Assembly: GCF_000315365.1 (NCBI RefSeq)
Contig: NZ_CAOS01000013.1
Coordinates: 301,830 to 365,829 of the forward strand
From: Desulforamulus hydrothermalis Lam5 = DSM 18033
GTDB taxonomy: Bacteria > Bacillota > Desulfotomaculia > Desulfotomaculales > Desulfotomaculaceae
DNA: 64,000 nt
Reading direction: 5' to 3'
The position numbers and the translations under genes were made by a program. The notes under the pieces are model-generated. The model had not been told where the DNA came from. It worked only from the letters and a program-made list of their open reading frames with translations, and made no database searches. Below are positions 25,969 to 35,396 of the stretch, in pieces; the first letter of the stretch is position 1; each line of letters starts with the position of its first letter.

Positions 25969-26367
25969 ATGATGACGGAAAAAGAAATAGAGCAGTTTCT
26001 GAGTGAGCTTCAGGATACACCCGGCCGGGGGGAAGCGGCCGTCAGAAAGGTCCGCTTTTCTCCCCTGGATTCTTTAGCCCGGCCGGGCAGTGCTATTAAA
26101 ACCGGCCTGGCCCATATTGAGGATGTAAAGGTGACCATCAGCGCCGAACTGGGCGAAAAGACCATGAAATTCCGTGAGGTGCTGAATCTGGATGTGGGTT
26201 CGGTGATTGACCTGGAAAAGTCTGCCGGCGACGCAATAAATGTTTACATTAATGAGGAAAAAACAGCCCTGGGGGAAATTATAGTTGTTAACGATAATTT
26301 TGCCGTCAGGATTAATAAAATCCTACCGCCAAAACGACTGGGCGAGAGAGTGAACCATGGACAGTGA
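25969..26367 (+). CDS. fliN: FliN-like C-ring protein (single SpoA domain)
   Basis: Protein of 132 residues whose C-terminal ~75 residues form a SpoA/FliN domain (VKVTISAELGEKTMKFREVL, LDVGSVIDLEK, NEEKTALGEIIVVNDNFAVRI). It lies between fliL and fliO, away from fliM and fliY at 39.4-41.6 kb, so the window has two FliN-type C-ring proteins. Overlaps fliO by 11 bases. Confidence 0.88.
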   Translation: MMTEKEIEQFLSELQDTPGRGEAAVRKVRFSPLDSLARPGSAIKTGLAHIEDVKVTISAELGEKTMKFREVLNLDVGSVIDLEKSAGDAINVYINEEKTALGEIIVVNDNFAVRINKILPPKRLGERVNHGQ

Positions 26368-26776
26368 AACCCTCTGGTTGTTTATCAAGTTAATTACCCT
26401 GCTGCCCCTGGTGCTGGTGTTGGCTTATTTGAGCATTAAGTATGGGTTGGCCCGCAACCGGGGCATCGCTGCCGGCGGCCGCCGCCTGCGGCTGGTGGAA
26501 TACCTGCCCCTGGGCCCAAAAGGCGGGCTGGCCCTGGTGGAGCTGGCCGGCCGTTATTACCTGGTGGCTTACCAGGAAAAGGGTATTGCTTTGCTGAAAG
26601 AATTTGATGCTTTGCCCGACCCGGCAGAGGTACCGGCTGCCGGGCCGGGGAACGATTTTGCCAAAGTTTTGGCGCAGCAGTGGAAACAGTTGTCACAACA
26701 ATACCTGCCCGGGCGGCACCGGCAGGAAAAAAGCAGGAGTGGGTGTCAGGCCAGTGATCAGGCTGATGAACAGTAA
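26357..26776 (+). CDS. fliO: FliO, export gate assembly protein
   Basis: Protein of 139 residues with one N-terminal membrane helix (LFIKLITLLPLVLVLAYLSI) and a cytoplasmic part typical of FliO (LVEYLPLGPKGGLALVELAG, YYLVAYQEKGIALLKEF). It assists FliP oligomerisation. Overlaps both fliN and fliP, indicating translational coupling. Confidence 0.88.
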   Translation: MDSETLWLFIKLITLLPLVLVLAYLSIKYGLARNRGIAAGGRRLRLVEYLPLGPKGGLALVELAGRYYLVAYQEKGIALLKEFDALPDPAEVPAAGPGNDFAKVLAQQWKQLSQQYLPGRHRQEKSRSGCQASDQADEQ

Positions 26777-27527
26777 CAGGTACAGCATCTTAATTTTGAC
26801 AGCATGTTTATTGCTCATGTGGCCCGGCGGTGCGGCAGCCGAGCCCTTAATCCCGCTGCCTAACATTAACCTTAATATTGAAACCGCCAGCCAGCCGCAG
26901 CAGGTGGTGGACAGCGTTAAACTGCTGATTTTTTTAACCCTGCTGTCCCTGGTGCCGGCCTTTTTGATGATGCTGACCTCCTTTACCCGGATTATTGTGG
27001 TGCTGTCTTTTTTGCGCAGCGCCCTGGGTACCCAGCAGACACCGCCCAACCAGGTGTTGATCGGTCTGGCCCTTTTCCTGACGGTATTTATCATGGCGCC
27101 GGTGTACCAGGATATTAACCGTCAGGCTGTGCAACCTTATTTAGCCAACCAATTGACCTATGAACAGGCGGTGGATAAAGCAGCCGAACCACTGCGCAGC
27201 TTCATGTCCCGGCAGACCAGGGAAAAGGATTTGGGGCTGTTTCTTAGCTTGGCCAAAACCGAGAAGCCCAGAAACATCAGCGAAGTGCCCATGTCCGTGC
27301 TGGTACCGGCCTTTGTCATCAGCGAGCTGAAAACCGCTTTTCAAATTGGCTTCATCTTGTTTGTGCCTTTTCTCATCATCGATATGGTGGTGGCCAGTAC
27401 CCTGATGTCCATGGGGATGTTTATGCTGCCGCCGGTGATGGTGTCTTTGCCCTTTAAGCTGCTGCTGTTTGTGATGGTGGACGGCTGGTACCTGGTGGTT
27501 AAATCCCTGGTTGAGAGTTTTCGCTAA
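26766..27527 (+). CDS. fliP: FliP, export gate membrane protein
   Basis: Core of the type III export gate, about 253 residues. It has an N-terminal signal-like segment (ILILTACLLLMWPGGAAAEP), then LMMLTSFTRIIVVLSFLR, SALGTQQTPPNQVLIGLALFL and FVISELKTAFQIGFILFVPF. The start is uncertain: ATG at 26766 is used, but nearby in-frame GTG codons (26738-26756) are possible and the ribosome site is weak. Confidence 0.95.
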   Translation: MNSNRYSILILTACLLLMWPGGAAAEPLIPLPNINLNIETASQPQQVVDSVKLLIFLTLLSLVPAFLMMLTSFTRIIVVLSFLRSALGTQQTPPNQVLIGLALFLTVFIMAPVYQDINRQAVQPYLANQLTYEQAVDKAAEPLRSFMSRQTREKDLGLFLSLAKTEKPRNISEVPMSVLVPAFVISELKTAFQIGFILFVPFLIIDMVVASTLMSMGMFMLPPVMVSLPFKLLLFVMVDGWYLVVKSLVESFR

Positions 27528-27546
27528 GGGGTAGTTTGAATGACTT

Positions 27547-27575
27547 AAAACTTAGGTGCCAGGCGCCTGAGTTTT
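27547..27575 (+). other. Strong RNA hairpin between fliP and fliQ
   Basis: AAAACTTAGGTGC (27547-27559) and GCGCCTGAGTTTT (27563-27575) pair over 13 positions (two G-U) around a three-base loop. It lies 20 bases after the fliP stop and ends just before the GGAGGGG site of fliQ. Possibly an attenuator, processing site or translation-control element inside the operon. Confidence 0.65.
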
Positions 27576-27591
27576 GTTAGGAGGGGCGGTA

Positions 27592-27861
27592 GTGACGCAG
27601 ACATATGTATTGCACCTGGCCCGGGAAGCCCTGATGATGGTGGTAATTTTATCCCTGCCCGCCCTTGGGGTAGCCATGCTGGTGGGACTGGTGATCGGCA
27701 TCCTGCAGGCCACCACCCAGATTCAAGAACAAACCCTGTCCTTTGTGCCTAAAATGGTGGCAGTTTTTGTTACCTTAATGATTGCTGCCGGCTGGCTGTT
27801 AAGTATTGCGGTAAAGTTTACCAGCCGCTTGTATGAGCAAATACCTAATCTGGTCCGCTAG
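27592..27861 (+). CDS. fliQ: FliQ, export gate membrane protein
   Basis: Two-helix membrane protein of 89 residues, typical FliQ length and sequence (ALMMVVILSLPALGVAMLVG, LQATTQIQEQTLSFVPK). GTG at 27592 is chosen because GGAGGGG lies six bases upstream; an earlier in-frame start at 27574 would fall in the hairpin. Confidence 0.95.
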   Translation: MTQTYVLHLAREALMMVVILSLPALGVAMLVGLVIGILQATTQIQEQTLSFVPKMVAVFVTLMIAAGWLLSIAVKFTSRLYEQIPNLVR

Positions 27862-27863
27862 GG

Positions 27864-28640
27864 GTGCAGGGTGTGCTGGATCTTGCTTACATTACGGTTT
27901 TTTTTCTGGTGTTGATACGCATGGCTTCCTTTGTCGCTTCCTGTGCCCTGTTTAGCTTGCCGGGCATCCCGGCCCTGGTAAAAGCCGGCCTGTCCTTTAT
28001 TTTGGCGGCTCTTGTGACGCCGCTGGTAATGCCGGCTGTCACCGAACTGCCGCAGGGTGTCTGGGAGTTTGCCCTGGCTGTGCTTGGTGAAGCGGGTGTG
28101 GGGCTGGGCCTGGGCTTAGTGTGCACCTTGGTTTTTAACGCTGCCAGGATGGCCGGGCAGTTGCTGGACTTTCAAATCGGTTTTGCCATGTCGGCGGTTA
28201 TGGATCCCTTAAGCGGCAGCATGAACACGCTGCTGTCCCGTTTTTTCTTTTTCCTGACCTTGGTTTTGTTTATGAACATGGACGGACACCATGCCTTGAT
28301 CCGGGCACTGGTAAACAGTTACCGGTTGGTGCCGTTGACTTCCGCAGGCATTAACGGAGAAATAACGCTTCTTATGATACGAATTTTTACCGATACTTTT
28401 GCCCTGGCGGTGCAGATTTGTGCTCCGGTGGTGGCTGTTTTGGTGATAACCGACCTGGCTATGGGCCTGATCGGTAAAACAGCTCCCCAGTTAAATATTT
28501 TTCAACTGGGATTTCCTTTGAAAATAGCGGCGGGACTGTCGGTGCTGGCTGTTCTGCTGCCGGCTCTGACTTCCCTGTTTAAATATATGTTGGAAACCTT
28601 GCAGAAGGATTTGTTACTTTTTATGAAGGGGTTGGCCTGA
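27864..28640 (+). CDS. fliR: FliR, export gate membrane protein
   Basis: Polytopic membrane protein of 258 residues, the single-copy component of the FliPQR gate. Typical LVRMASF-like start (VLIRMASFVASCALFSLPG), DFQIGFAMSAVMDPLSGS and PQLNIFQLGFPLKI. GTG at 27864, or a second GTG at 27873. It overlaps flhB (TGATG). Confidence 0.95.
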   Translation: MQGVLDLAYITVFFLVLIRMASFVASCALFSLPGIPALVKAGLSFILAALVTPLVMPAVTELPQGVWEFALAVLGEAGVGLGLGLVCTLVFNAARMAGQLLDFQIGFAMSAVMDPLSGSMNTLLSRFFFFLTLVLFMNMDGHHALIRALVNSYRLVPLTSAGINGEITLLMIRIFTDTFALAVQICAPVVAVLVITDLAMGLIGKTAPQLNIFQLGFPLKIAAGLSVLAVLLPALTSLFKYMLETLQKDLLLFMKGLA

Positions 28641-29704
28641 TGCCAGAGGGTTCGCAGGAAAAAACCGAACAGGCGACGCCCAGGCGGCTGCAGGAAGCCC
28701 GGCGGAAAGGTCAGGTGCCGAAAAGCGCCGACCTCAACGGGGCGGTCCTGCTGCTGGCGGCCGGGCTGTTTGCGCTGCTGGCCAAAGACAGCCTGCTTAA
28801 CCAAACCCGGGCTTATTTTTACAGTTATTTCAACAGCTTTGTGCATCAGCAGCAGCCGGACAATTACCTTGTGCAGATACTGATAGATTTTGCCGTCAGT
28901 GTTTTTGCAGTGTTTATACCTTTCTTCTTGGTGCTGACGGTGGTGGCGCTGGGGGTTAACATGGCCCAGATCGGCCTGCTTGTGGCGCCGGAGGCCGTCA
29001 AGCCCCGCTTGGACAAGCTGAACCCCCTGAACGGGCTGAAAAACATGTTTAGCGGCCGCGCCATGTTTGAACTGGTTAAATCGATATTAAAAATTATTAT
29101 AGTAGGTTGGACTGTTTATGCCGCAGTAAGGGGAGAATTGCCCAACCTGTTAGCCGTTTTTCACTTGCCGCCCTCTGCCCTGCTGAATCAGGTGCTTACG
29201 GTGGCCCTCAAAGTCATGTTGTGGGGAGCGGTTGTTTACCTGGGCATTGCCCTGCTGGACCTGCTTTACCAGCGGTATGCCTTTCAAAAGCAAATGCGCA
29301 TGACCAAACAAGAGGTCAAGGATGAATATAAGCAAACCGAGGGGGATCCCCAGATTAAAGGCTGGCTGCGCCGGCGCCAGCGCCAGCTGCTGATGAACCT
29401 GGTGCGCAAGGAGGTTCCCCGGGCCACCGTAGTGGTAACCAACCCCACCCACTATGCGGTGGCCTTGAGATATGAACCGCCCATGGAGGCCCCGGTGGTG
29501 GTGGCCAAAGGCAGCGACCGGCTGGCCTTGCAAATCAAAGAGGTGGCCCGGCAGCATCAAGTACCGGTGGTTGAGAATGTTGAGGTGGCTCGTTTTTTAT
29601 ACGCCAGCGTAGAACCCGGTCAGGCCATTCCGGTGGAAATGTACCAGGCAGTGGCTGAAATCCTGGCGCTGGTGTACCGCTTAAAAAACAAGAAGGGTTT
29701 CTAG
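28640..29704 (+). CDS. flhB: FlhB, export specificity switch protein
   Basis: Membrane protein of 354 residues with start GSQEKTEQATPRRLQEAR, four membrane helices and the autocleavage motif NPTH at residues 268-271 (VVVTNPTHYAVALRY). Self-cleavage switches export from hook to filament proteins. The cytoplasmic domain is full length. Confidence 0.98.
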   Translation: MPEGSQEKTEQATPRRLQEARRKGQVPKSADLNGAVLLLAAGLFALLAKDSLLNQTRAYFYSYFNSFVHQQQPDNYLVQILIDFAVSVFAVFIPFFLVLTVVALGVNMAQIGLLVAPEAVKPRLDKLNPLNGLKNMFSGRAMFELVKSILKIIIVGWTVYAAVRGELPNLLAVFHLPPSALLNQVLTVALKVMLWGAVVYLGIALLDLLYQRYAFQKQMRMTKQEVKDEYKQTEGDPQIKGWLRRRQRQLLMNLVRKEVPRATVVVTNPTHYAVALRYEPPMEAPVVVAKGSDRLALQIKEVARQHQVPVVENVEVARFLYASVEPGQAIPVEMYQAVAEILALVYRLKNKKGF

Positions 29705-29786
29705 ATGTTTCTGCCTGTCCACAAGGCTGCCTTTTCCGGCAGCCCGGCAGGCCACAGCCATACCATAATCCGGAGGTTATCGATAA

Positions 29787-31859
29787 GTGGCAGCACCGTC
29801 AACTCTGGCAGCCAATTTAAAACAGTACAGCGACCTGGTCATTGCCGGTTTAATCATCGGCATTGTGCTGCTGATTATTGTACCCTTACCACCCGGCATG
29901 CTGGATTTCTTTCTTATTCTCAGCATGTCGCTGGGGCTGGTGATCATGCTGATTACCATGTTCACCACTGAGCCACTGCAGTTTTCCATTTTCCCCTCGC
30001 TGCTGCTGGTAACCACGCTGTACCGGCTGGCTCTCAACATTTCTTCTACCCGCCTGATTTTGGGCGAAGGGGCTGCCGGTAAAGTGATTGAGGCCTTTGG
30101 CCAGTTTGTGGTGGGCGGCAACTATGTGGTGGGCGCAGTGGTTTTTATTATCATTACCGTAATCCAATTTGTGGTCATTACCAACGGTTCCGGCCGGGTG
30201 GCCGAAGTGGGCGCCCGCTTTACCCTGGACGCTATGCCTGGCAAGCAGATGAGCATTGACGCCGACCTTAACTCGGGTTTGATCACCGAGGACGAAGCCC
30301 GGGCCAAAAGGGAACGCCTGCAGCGAGAAGCAGATTTCTTTGGCGCCATGGACGGTGCCAGCAAATTTGTGCGGGGAGATGCCATTGCCGGCATCGTAAT
30401 TCTAATTATCAATATTTTAGGCGGTTTTGTCATTGGCGTAGTTCAACTGGGACTGCCCATGGAAGAAGCATTGAAGCGGTTTACCATTTTAACCATTGGC
30501 GACGGCCTGGTGGCCCAGATACCTGCCCTGCTGATCTCTACCGCGGCGGGTATTCTGGTTACCCGGGCCACTTCAGAGGGTACTTTTGGCAAAGATATTG
30601 CTAAGCAATTTTTAAATTTTCCCAGGGTACTGCTGCTGGCAGGCGTTATTTTAGGCTTCATCGGTTTAATTCCCGCCATGCCCAACCTTTTATTCCTATC
30701 CATGGCCGCGGTGCTGCTTTATGCCGCAAAAACCGTCAGCCGGGAGAGAACCAGGCAGGCCTTGGCGGAACAGCAGGCCCAGGCCCTGCAGGCCCAGAAA
30801 ATGCAAAAGCGGGAGCCGGAAAATGTTTTCAGCTACTTCCAGGTAGACCCGCTGGAAATAGAGATTGGCTATAACTTGATTGCTTTAACCGACGAGTCCC
30901 AGGGGGGCGACTTGTTGCAGCGGCTGGCCGCCGTGCGCCGGCAGTGTGCAGCGGAAATGGGCATCCTGGTGCGGCCCATCCGCATCCGCGATAACATGCA
31001 GTTATCCTATAATGCCTATGTTATTAAAATTCGCGGCGTGGAAGTGGCAAGCGGCGAGCTGATGCCGGGCCACCACCTGGCCATGGATCCCCTGGGACAG
31101 GAATTGCAATTTAACGGGATTCCCACCACCGAACCCACCTTTAACCTGCCGGCCTGGTGGGTTGCCGGGGCAGACCGGGAGTTGGTGGAATTGCATGGTT
31201 TTACGGTGGTAGATTGCTCCACCGTGCTGGTAACCCACCTGACCGAAATACTTAAGCAGCACGCTCACGAGTTGCTGGGCCGGCAAGAAGTGAAAGAGCT
31301 TATTGAAGTGGTTAAAGAAAAGAACCCGGCAGTGGTGGAAGAACTGGTGCCGGATATGCTTTCCCTGGGCGAGATTCAAAAGGTGCTGCAAAACCTGCTG
31401 AAAGAAAGGGTGCCCATCCGGGATTTGGTGACCGTTTTGGAAGCCCTGGCTGACGGTGCCCGGATCAATAAAGACCCGGATTACCTGACCGACTGTGCCC
31501 GCCAGAGCCTTTCACGCACCATTTGCCAGCGTTATACCGACGACCGGGGCAAACTGTCGGTGATTACCCTGCACCCCAGGCTGGAGCAAGCTGTCCAGGA
31601 GGCCATTCAGCCCACACAGTTCGGTGCTTACCCGGTGCTGGAGCCCCAATTGGTGAGAAAACTGCTGGACAAGTTGAACACGGTGGTGGAAGACGTTACC
31701 ATGCGGGGCTTAAACCCGGTGGTGCTTTGTTCTCCCAGGGTGCGTTTGCCCTTCCGGCGGCTGATTGAGAGATACCTGCCTAACCTGGCTGTGCTTTCCT
31801 TAAATGAAATACCGGCCAACTTAGATGTGGAAGCCATTGGGACGGTGAGTATTGATTGA
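29787..31859 (+). CDS. flhA: FlhA, export gate protein
   Basis: Large export-gate component of 690 residues: eight membrane helices in the first ~330 residues with the FHIPEP-like region (FTLDAMPGKQMSIDADLNSG), then the cytoplasmic nonamer domain (PLGQELQFNGIPTTEPTFNL, ILKQHAHELLGRQEV). GTG at 29787 behind CCGGAGG. The 82-base gap before it holds no gene. Confidence 0.98.
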   Translation: MAAPSTLAANLKQYSDLVIAGLIIGIVLLIIVPLPPGMLDFFLILSMSLGLVIMLITMFTTEPLQFSIFPSLLLVTTLYRLALNISSTRLILGEGAAGKVIEAFGQFVVGGNYVVGAVVFIIITVIQFVVITNGSGRVAEVGARFTLDAMPGKQMSIDADLNSGLITEDEARAKRERLQREADFFGAMDGASKFVRGDAIAGIVILIINILGGFVIGVVQLGLPMEEALKRFTILTIGDGLVAQIPALLISTAAGILVTRATSEGTFGKDIAKQFLNFPRVLLLAGVILGFIGLIPAMPNLLFLSMAAVLLYAAKTVSRERTRQALAEQQAQALQAQKMQKREPENVFSYFQVDPLEIEIGYNLIALTDESQGGDLLQRLAAVRRQCAAEMGILVRPIRIRDNMQLSYNAYVIKIRGVEVASGELMPGHHLAMDPLGQELQFNGIPTTEPTFNLPAWWVAGADRELVELHGFTVVDCSTVLVTHLTEILKQHAHELLGRQEVKELIEVVKEKNPAVVEELVPDMLSLGEIQKVLQNLLKERVPIRDLVTVLEALADGARINKDPDYLTDCARQSLSRTICQRYTDDRGKLSVITLHPRLEQAVQEAIQPTQFGAYPVLEPQLVRKLLDKLNTVVEDVTMRGLNPVVLCSPRVRLPFRRLIERYLPNLAVLSLNEIPANLDVEAIGTVSID

Positions 31860-33100
31860 AGATAAAAAAATATACCGTCAACCGGATGCAAGAAGCCTTG
31901 CAGCTGATTAAACAGGATTTGGGCCCTGAGGCGGTGATAGTCAGCAGCTACAAAATTAACGGGCCTGGCTGGCTGGGTTGGCTGCGCAAAAAGCTGGAGG
32001 TAACCGCCGTGCTGGATGACACGCCGGTGCCGGAGCCCCCCAGTCTGCCGCCGGCCGAGGCGGCTGTGCAAGTGAAGGTTCAGCCGGATCCGCTGTCCCA
32101 GCCGCCCCAGCCCAACCTGCCGCCTGCTAATATGCTCGGCCACCAAACGGTAAGAAGCCGGCAGGCTGTTGCCTTTAACGGTGCTGTGGAACGGGTGCAG
32201 TTGCCGGAAACCCGTTTTCAACCGCTGTTGGATGAGGCGCTGCTGCAGCTGGCGGAATCAGACCTGGAAACGAAGGTGAAAGGCATGGAGCTTCGCAGCA
32301 AAAATAACATGTACCGGCGCTGGCTGGATAAGCTGCGGCAGATGGATGTGCAAGAGAATATTGCCCGGGTCCTGCTGGAAGCAGCCCTGCGGGAAGTGCG
32401 GGAGCAGGCCACCGATGATATGATAGAGTTATTATTAATCAACAAAACGGCAGAAGTATTAAAATCCGCTTACCGCGAGGCAGCGGATGCTCGTTTTATG
32501 ACCTTTGTGGGGCAGCCCGGCGTAGGCAAAACCACCACGCTGGCTAAGCTGGCCACCCGCCTGAAACTGCTGCACAAGAAAAAAATTGCCCTGTTGACTG
32601 TTTATACCTACCGCTACGGCTGCCAGGATCCCCTGAAGGTTTACGGCGATACTTTGGATGTGCCGGTGGAAGTGGTGATGACGCCGGCTGAATTGCGTCA
32701 GGCCATTGACAGCCATGCCGATAAGGATCACCTGTTAATTGACACTGTGGGCCGGTCAGCCAAAAATACCGGTCAGGTGCTGGAATTAAAAGGTTTTTTA
32801 GAAGTGATACCCGGCCCGCACGATATTTTCCTGGTGCTTAATGCCAGCACCAAAGACCGGGATTTGTTTCGCACCATTAAGGAATTTCGCCTGGCCCACT
32901 TTAATAAATTTATCTTTACCAGGCTTGACGAAACGGAAACCCTGGGCTCCCTGCTCAACGTGGTGAGCCGCACCGGGCTGCCCATAGCCTATTACAGCGA
33001 CGGGCAAAACATTCCCGATGACCTGGCCAGGGCACATCCCAAGAAATTGGCCAATTTGTTGTTCAGGAGCGCCGATGCGTATGCGGAGCCCCAACTTTAA
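31856..33100 (+). CDS. flhF: FlhF, SRP-type GTPase
   Basis: Flagellar placement/number GTPase of 414 residues. Start region MKIKKYTVNRMQEALQLIK, a proline-rich linker (55-100), then the NG domain with P-loop GQPGVGKTTT near residue 220 and LIDTVGRSAKN, where DTVGR replaces the more usual DTAGR, and FTRLDET. TTG start at 31856 overlaps the flhA stop. It pairs with FlhG immediately downstream. Confidence 0.96.
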   Translation: MKIKKYTVNRMQEALQLIKQDLGPEAVIVSSYKINGPGWLGWLRKKLEVTAVLDDTPVPEPPSLPPAEAAVQVKVQPDPLSQPPQPNLPPANMLGHQTVRSRQAVAFNGAVERVQLPETRFQPLLDEALLQLAESDLETKVKGMELRSKNNMYRRWLDKLRQMDVQENIARVLLEAALREVREQATDDMIELLLINKTAEVLKSAYREAADARFMTFVGQPGVGKTTTLAKLATRLKLLHKKKIALLTVYTYRYGCQDPLKVYGDTLDVPVEVVMTPAELRQAIDSHADKDHLLIDTVGRSAKNTGQVLELKGFLEVIPGPHDIFLVLNASTKDRDLFRTIKEFRLAHFNKFIFTRLDETETLGSLLNVVSRTGLPIAYYSDGQNIPDDLARAHPKKLANLLFRSADAYAEPQL

Positions 33101-33935
33101 CTTTTTGCAGCCTGTCAGTCAGCCGGGCGATGCCGGGGCCAGGGTGATTGCCGTCACCAGCGGCAAGGGCGGCGTGGGCAAAACCAACCTGACGGTCAAC
33201 CTGGCGGTGGGATTAAACCGCCGCGGTTACCGCACAGCCATTTTTGATGCTGACTTAGGCATGGCCAACGCCGAGGTGCTGCTGGGCATATCGCCGCGCT
33301 ATACGCTTTATGATTACTTGTATAACGGCAAAAGCATGATCGAAATTATAGCGGTTGCCCCCGCCGGGGTGTCTGTTATTTCCGGCGGCTCCGGATTTGT
33401 GGAGCTGGCCAACCTGGACTACCAGGCGAGAAAAAGGCTGGGGCGGGGCCTGCAGGAGCTGGACCGCTGCTTTGATTTTGTGCTGGTGGATACCGGCGCC
33501 GGCATCTCCAAGACGGTACTGGGTTTTGTGGCCGCCGCCCAGGAAGCGCTGGTGGTGCTGACGCCCGAACCGACATCCCTGACGGATGCCTATGGGTTGA
33601 TTAAAATACTGGCGAAATATAATGTGCACAACCAAATTATGGTGGTGGTAAACCGGGCCGGGGACGAAAAAGAGGCCTGGCGCACCTACCAAACGCTGCA
33701 AACCACCACCGAACGGTTTTTGCAAGTGCGGCTCATCAACCTGGGTTTCCTGCCGGATGACAAAACGGTGGTGCAGGCAGTTAAGCAGCAGCAGCCCTTT
33801 ATTATGCAGGCACCGGCGGCACCGGCGGCCCAGCACCTGGTGCAGGTTGCCAACCGCTTGCTGGCGGGGCGGCAGGCCGAGTCCCCCGGGGGTCTGCAGA
33901 GTTTTTTCGGCAAGCTAATGCGTTTGTTTGGGTAA
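33075..33935 (+). CDS. flhG: FlhG (YlxH/MinD-like) ATPase
   Basis: MinD-family ATPase of 286 residues that stimulates FlhF GTPase and limits flagellar number. Deviant Walker A GKGGVGKTN near residue 30, FDADLGMANAEVLLG and the Walker B-like FVLVDTGAGIS. ATG at 33075 with AGGAG five bases upstream; the longer in-frame reading from 33018 lies within flhF. Confidence 0.95.
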   Translation: MRMRSPNFNFLQPVSQPGDAGARVIAVTSGKGGVGKTNLTVNLAVGLNRRGYRTAIFDADLGMANAEVLLGISPRYTLYDYLYNGKSMIEIIAVAPAGVSVISGGSGFVELANLDYQARKRLGRGLQELDRCFDFVLVDTGAGISKTVLGFVAAAQEALVVLTPEPTSLTDAYGLIKILAKYNVHNQIMVVVNRAGDEKEAWRTYQTLQTTTERFLQVRLINLGFLPDDKTVVQAVKQQQPFIMQAPAAPAAQHLVQVANRLLAGRQAESPGGLQSFFGKLMRLFG

Positions 33936-33948
33936 GGGAGCTGAGGGT

Positions 33949-34611
33949 GTGACAGTAGAAAAATTAAGGATCGGACAAAAGGTTACGGTTATTCCCACCG
34001 ATCAAAACCAAAATTATTTCAGCACGGTTTACGATATTGACGACAGGGGCATTTATGTTCCTATTCCCTTTGCCGGCAACCATCCCCTGGTGTTGAGCCA
34101 GGGCCAGCGCGTACATGTCAAGTATATGGGCGAAGACAGCTCCTACATGTTTGTCACCGAAGCCATCGGCCGTAAAATTGAGCAGGACAAGCTGCCTATG
34201 TATATTTTCAAGCACCCGGCAGAAGCGGCCATTCAAAGAATTCAAATGCGTGAGTTTGTACGGGTGCCGGCCATGCTGGAAGTGCAGTACCTGACGCTGC
34301 CGGAAAAAGACCAGGGAAGCGTCAAGAAGGCATATACCGTTGATATCAGCGGCGGCGGCATGAAAATAGCAGTTAAGGAACCTGTGCCACAGGGCGCCGC
34401 TTTGCTTGTATGTTTTTCACTGTACATTAAAGCCAAAAAGAAGCAGCAGGAATTTCGGCTGCCGGCTGCGGCGGTGCGCTGCACGCTGGTTGATGACGAA
34501 GCCAGGGTGTATCATGTGGGCCTGAAATTTTTAGACATTACAAGGGCCCAGCAGGATTCAATCATGGCCTTTGTGTTTGAACGCATGGTGGATATTAAAC
34601 GCAGACAGTAA
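33949..34611 (+). CDS. PilZ-domain c-di-GMP receptor (YcgR-like)
   Basis: Protein of 220 residues with an N-terminal YcgR-type domain (1-90) and a C-terminal PilZ domain. Both halves of the c-di-GMP site are intact: RxxxR in REFVR and DxSxxG in DISGGG. In YcgR and B. subtilis DgrA/YpfA such proteins slow the motor when c-di-GMP rises. GTG at 33949 after GGGAG. Placement between flhG and fliA supports motility control. Confidence 0.92.
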   Translation: MTVEKLRIGQKVTVIPTDQNQNYFSTVYDIDDRGIYVPIPFAGNHPLVLSQGQRVHVKYMGEDSSYMFVTEAIGRKIEQDKLPMYIFKHPAEAAIQRIQMREFVRVPAMLEVQYLTLPEKDQGSVKKAYTVDISGGGMKIAVKEPVPQGAALLVCFSLYIKAKKKQQEFRLPAAAVRCTLVDDEARVYHVGLKFLDITRAQQDSIMAFVFERMVDIKRRQ

Positions 34612-34626
34612 CTGGAAGTGGTTATT

Positions 34627-35382
34627 ATGTCGGTTAACATAGCTTGGGAAAAGTATTTGGCAAGCAGGGACGAGGCAGCCCGGCGGCAGTTGATTCTGCA
34701 TTACCTGCCTCTGGTAAAACACCTGGCCGGCCGGCTGGCTGTCAAACTGCCTGCTTTTATACCAAAGGAAGACCTGGAGGGTTACGGTGTCATTGGTTTG
34801 ATGGAAGCCCTGGATAAGTTTGACCCGGCCATGGGCAGCAGTTTTGACACTTATGCCTACCACCGCATCCGGGGAGCCATGCTGGATGAGGTGCGCCGCC
34901 AAAACTGGTTGCCCCGGACCACCTGGCAAAAGTTTCAGGCTGTCAAGAGTACCCGGGAACGATTGGAGAGAGAGCAAGGCAAGGTGGTATCGGATGAGCT
35001 GCTGGCCAAAGAAATGGGCATCACCACAGAGGAACTGCACCGTCTGCTGGGGCATGGCAGCCGCATGTATTGGCAGTCTTTGGACGAGGAGCTGACCGGC
35101 CTGGACGGCAGTTCCGTCAGTAAACTGGATACCGTTGAAGACGCCGGCTCGCCGGATCCCTTGAGCATTGTGGAAGAAAAGGAAAACAAAAGGCTTTTAA
35201 CGCTGGCCATAGAAAAACTGGGCCAGCGGGATAAGCTGATCCTGTCCCTGTACTACTGGGAAGGACTGACATTAAAGGAAATCGGCCGTGTGCTGGAGGT
35301 ATCGGAATCCAGGGTTTGCCAGCTGCATGCCCAGGTCATGAAAAAACTGCGGCACACCCTGCAAGAGATGATCTGCTGTTAA
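34627..35382 (+). CDS. fliA: FliA / SigD, flagellar sigma-28
   Basis: Sigma factor of 251 residues with region 2 (LPLVKHLAGRLAV, EDLEGYGVIGLMEALDKFDP, FDTYAYHRIRGAMLDEVRR) and region 4 (LSLYYWEGLTLKEIGRVLEV, then SRVCQLHAQ). It should read the promoters at 607 and 4628. ATG at 34627 is preferred to the GTG at 34618. Early in-operon position means it is made with the basal body and held by FlgM. Confidence 0.97.
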   Translation: MSVNIAWEKYLASRDEAARRQLILHYLPLVKHLAGRLAVKLPAFIPKEDLEGYGVIGLMEALDKFDPAMGSSFDTYAYHRIRGAMLDEVRRQNWLPRTTWQKFQAVKSTRERLEREQGKVVSDELLAKEMGITTEELHRLLGHGSRMYWQSLDEELTGLDGSSVSKLDTVEDAGSPDPLSIVEEKENKRLLTLAIEKLGQRDKLILSLYYWEGLTLKEIGRVLEVSESRVCQLHAQVMKKLRHTLQEMICC

Positions 35383-35396
35383 AGGGAGGGAAAGTT

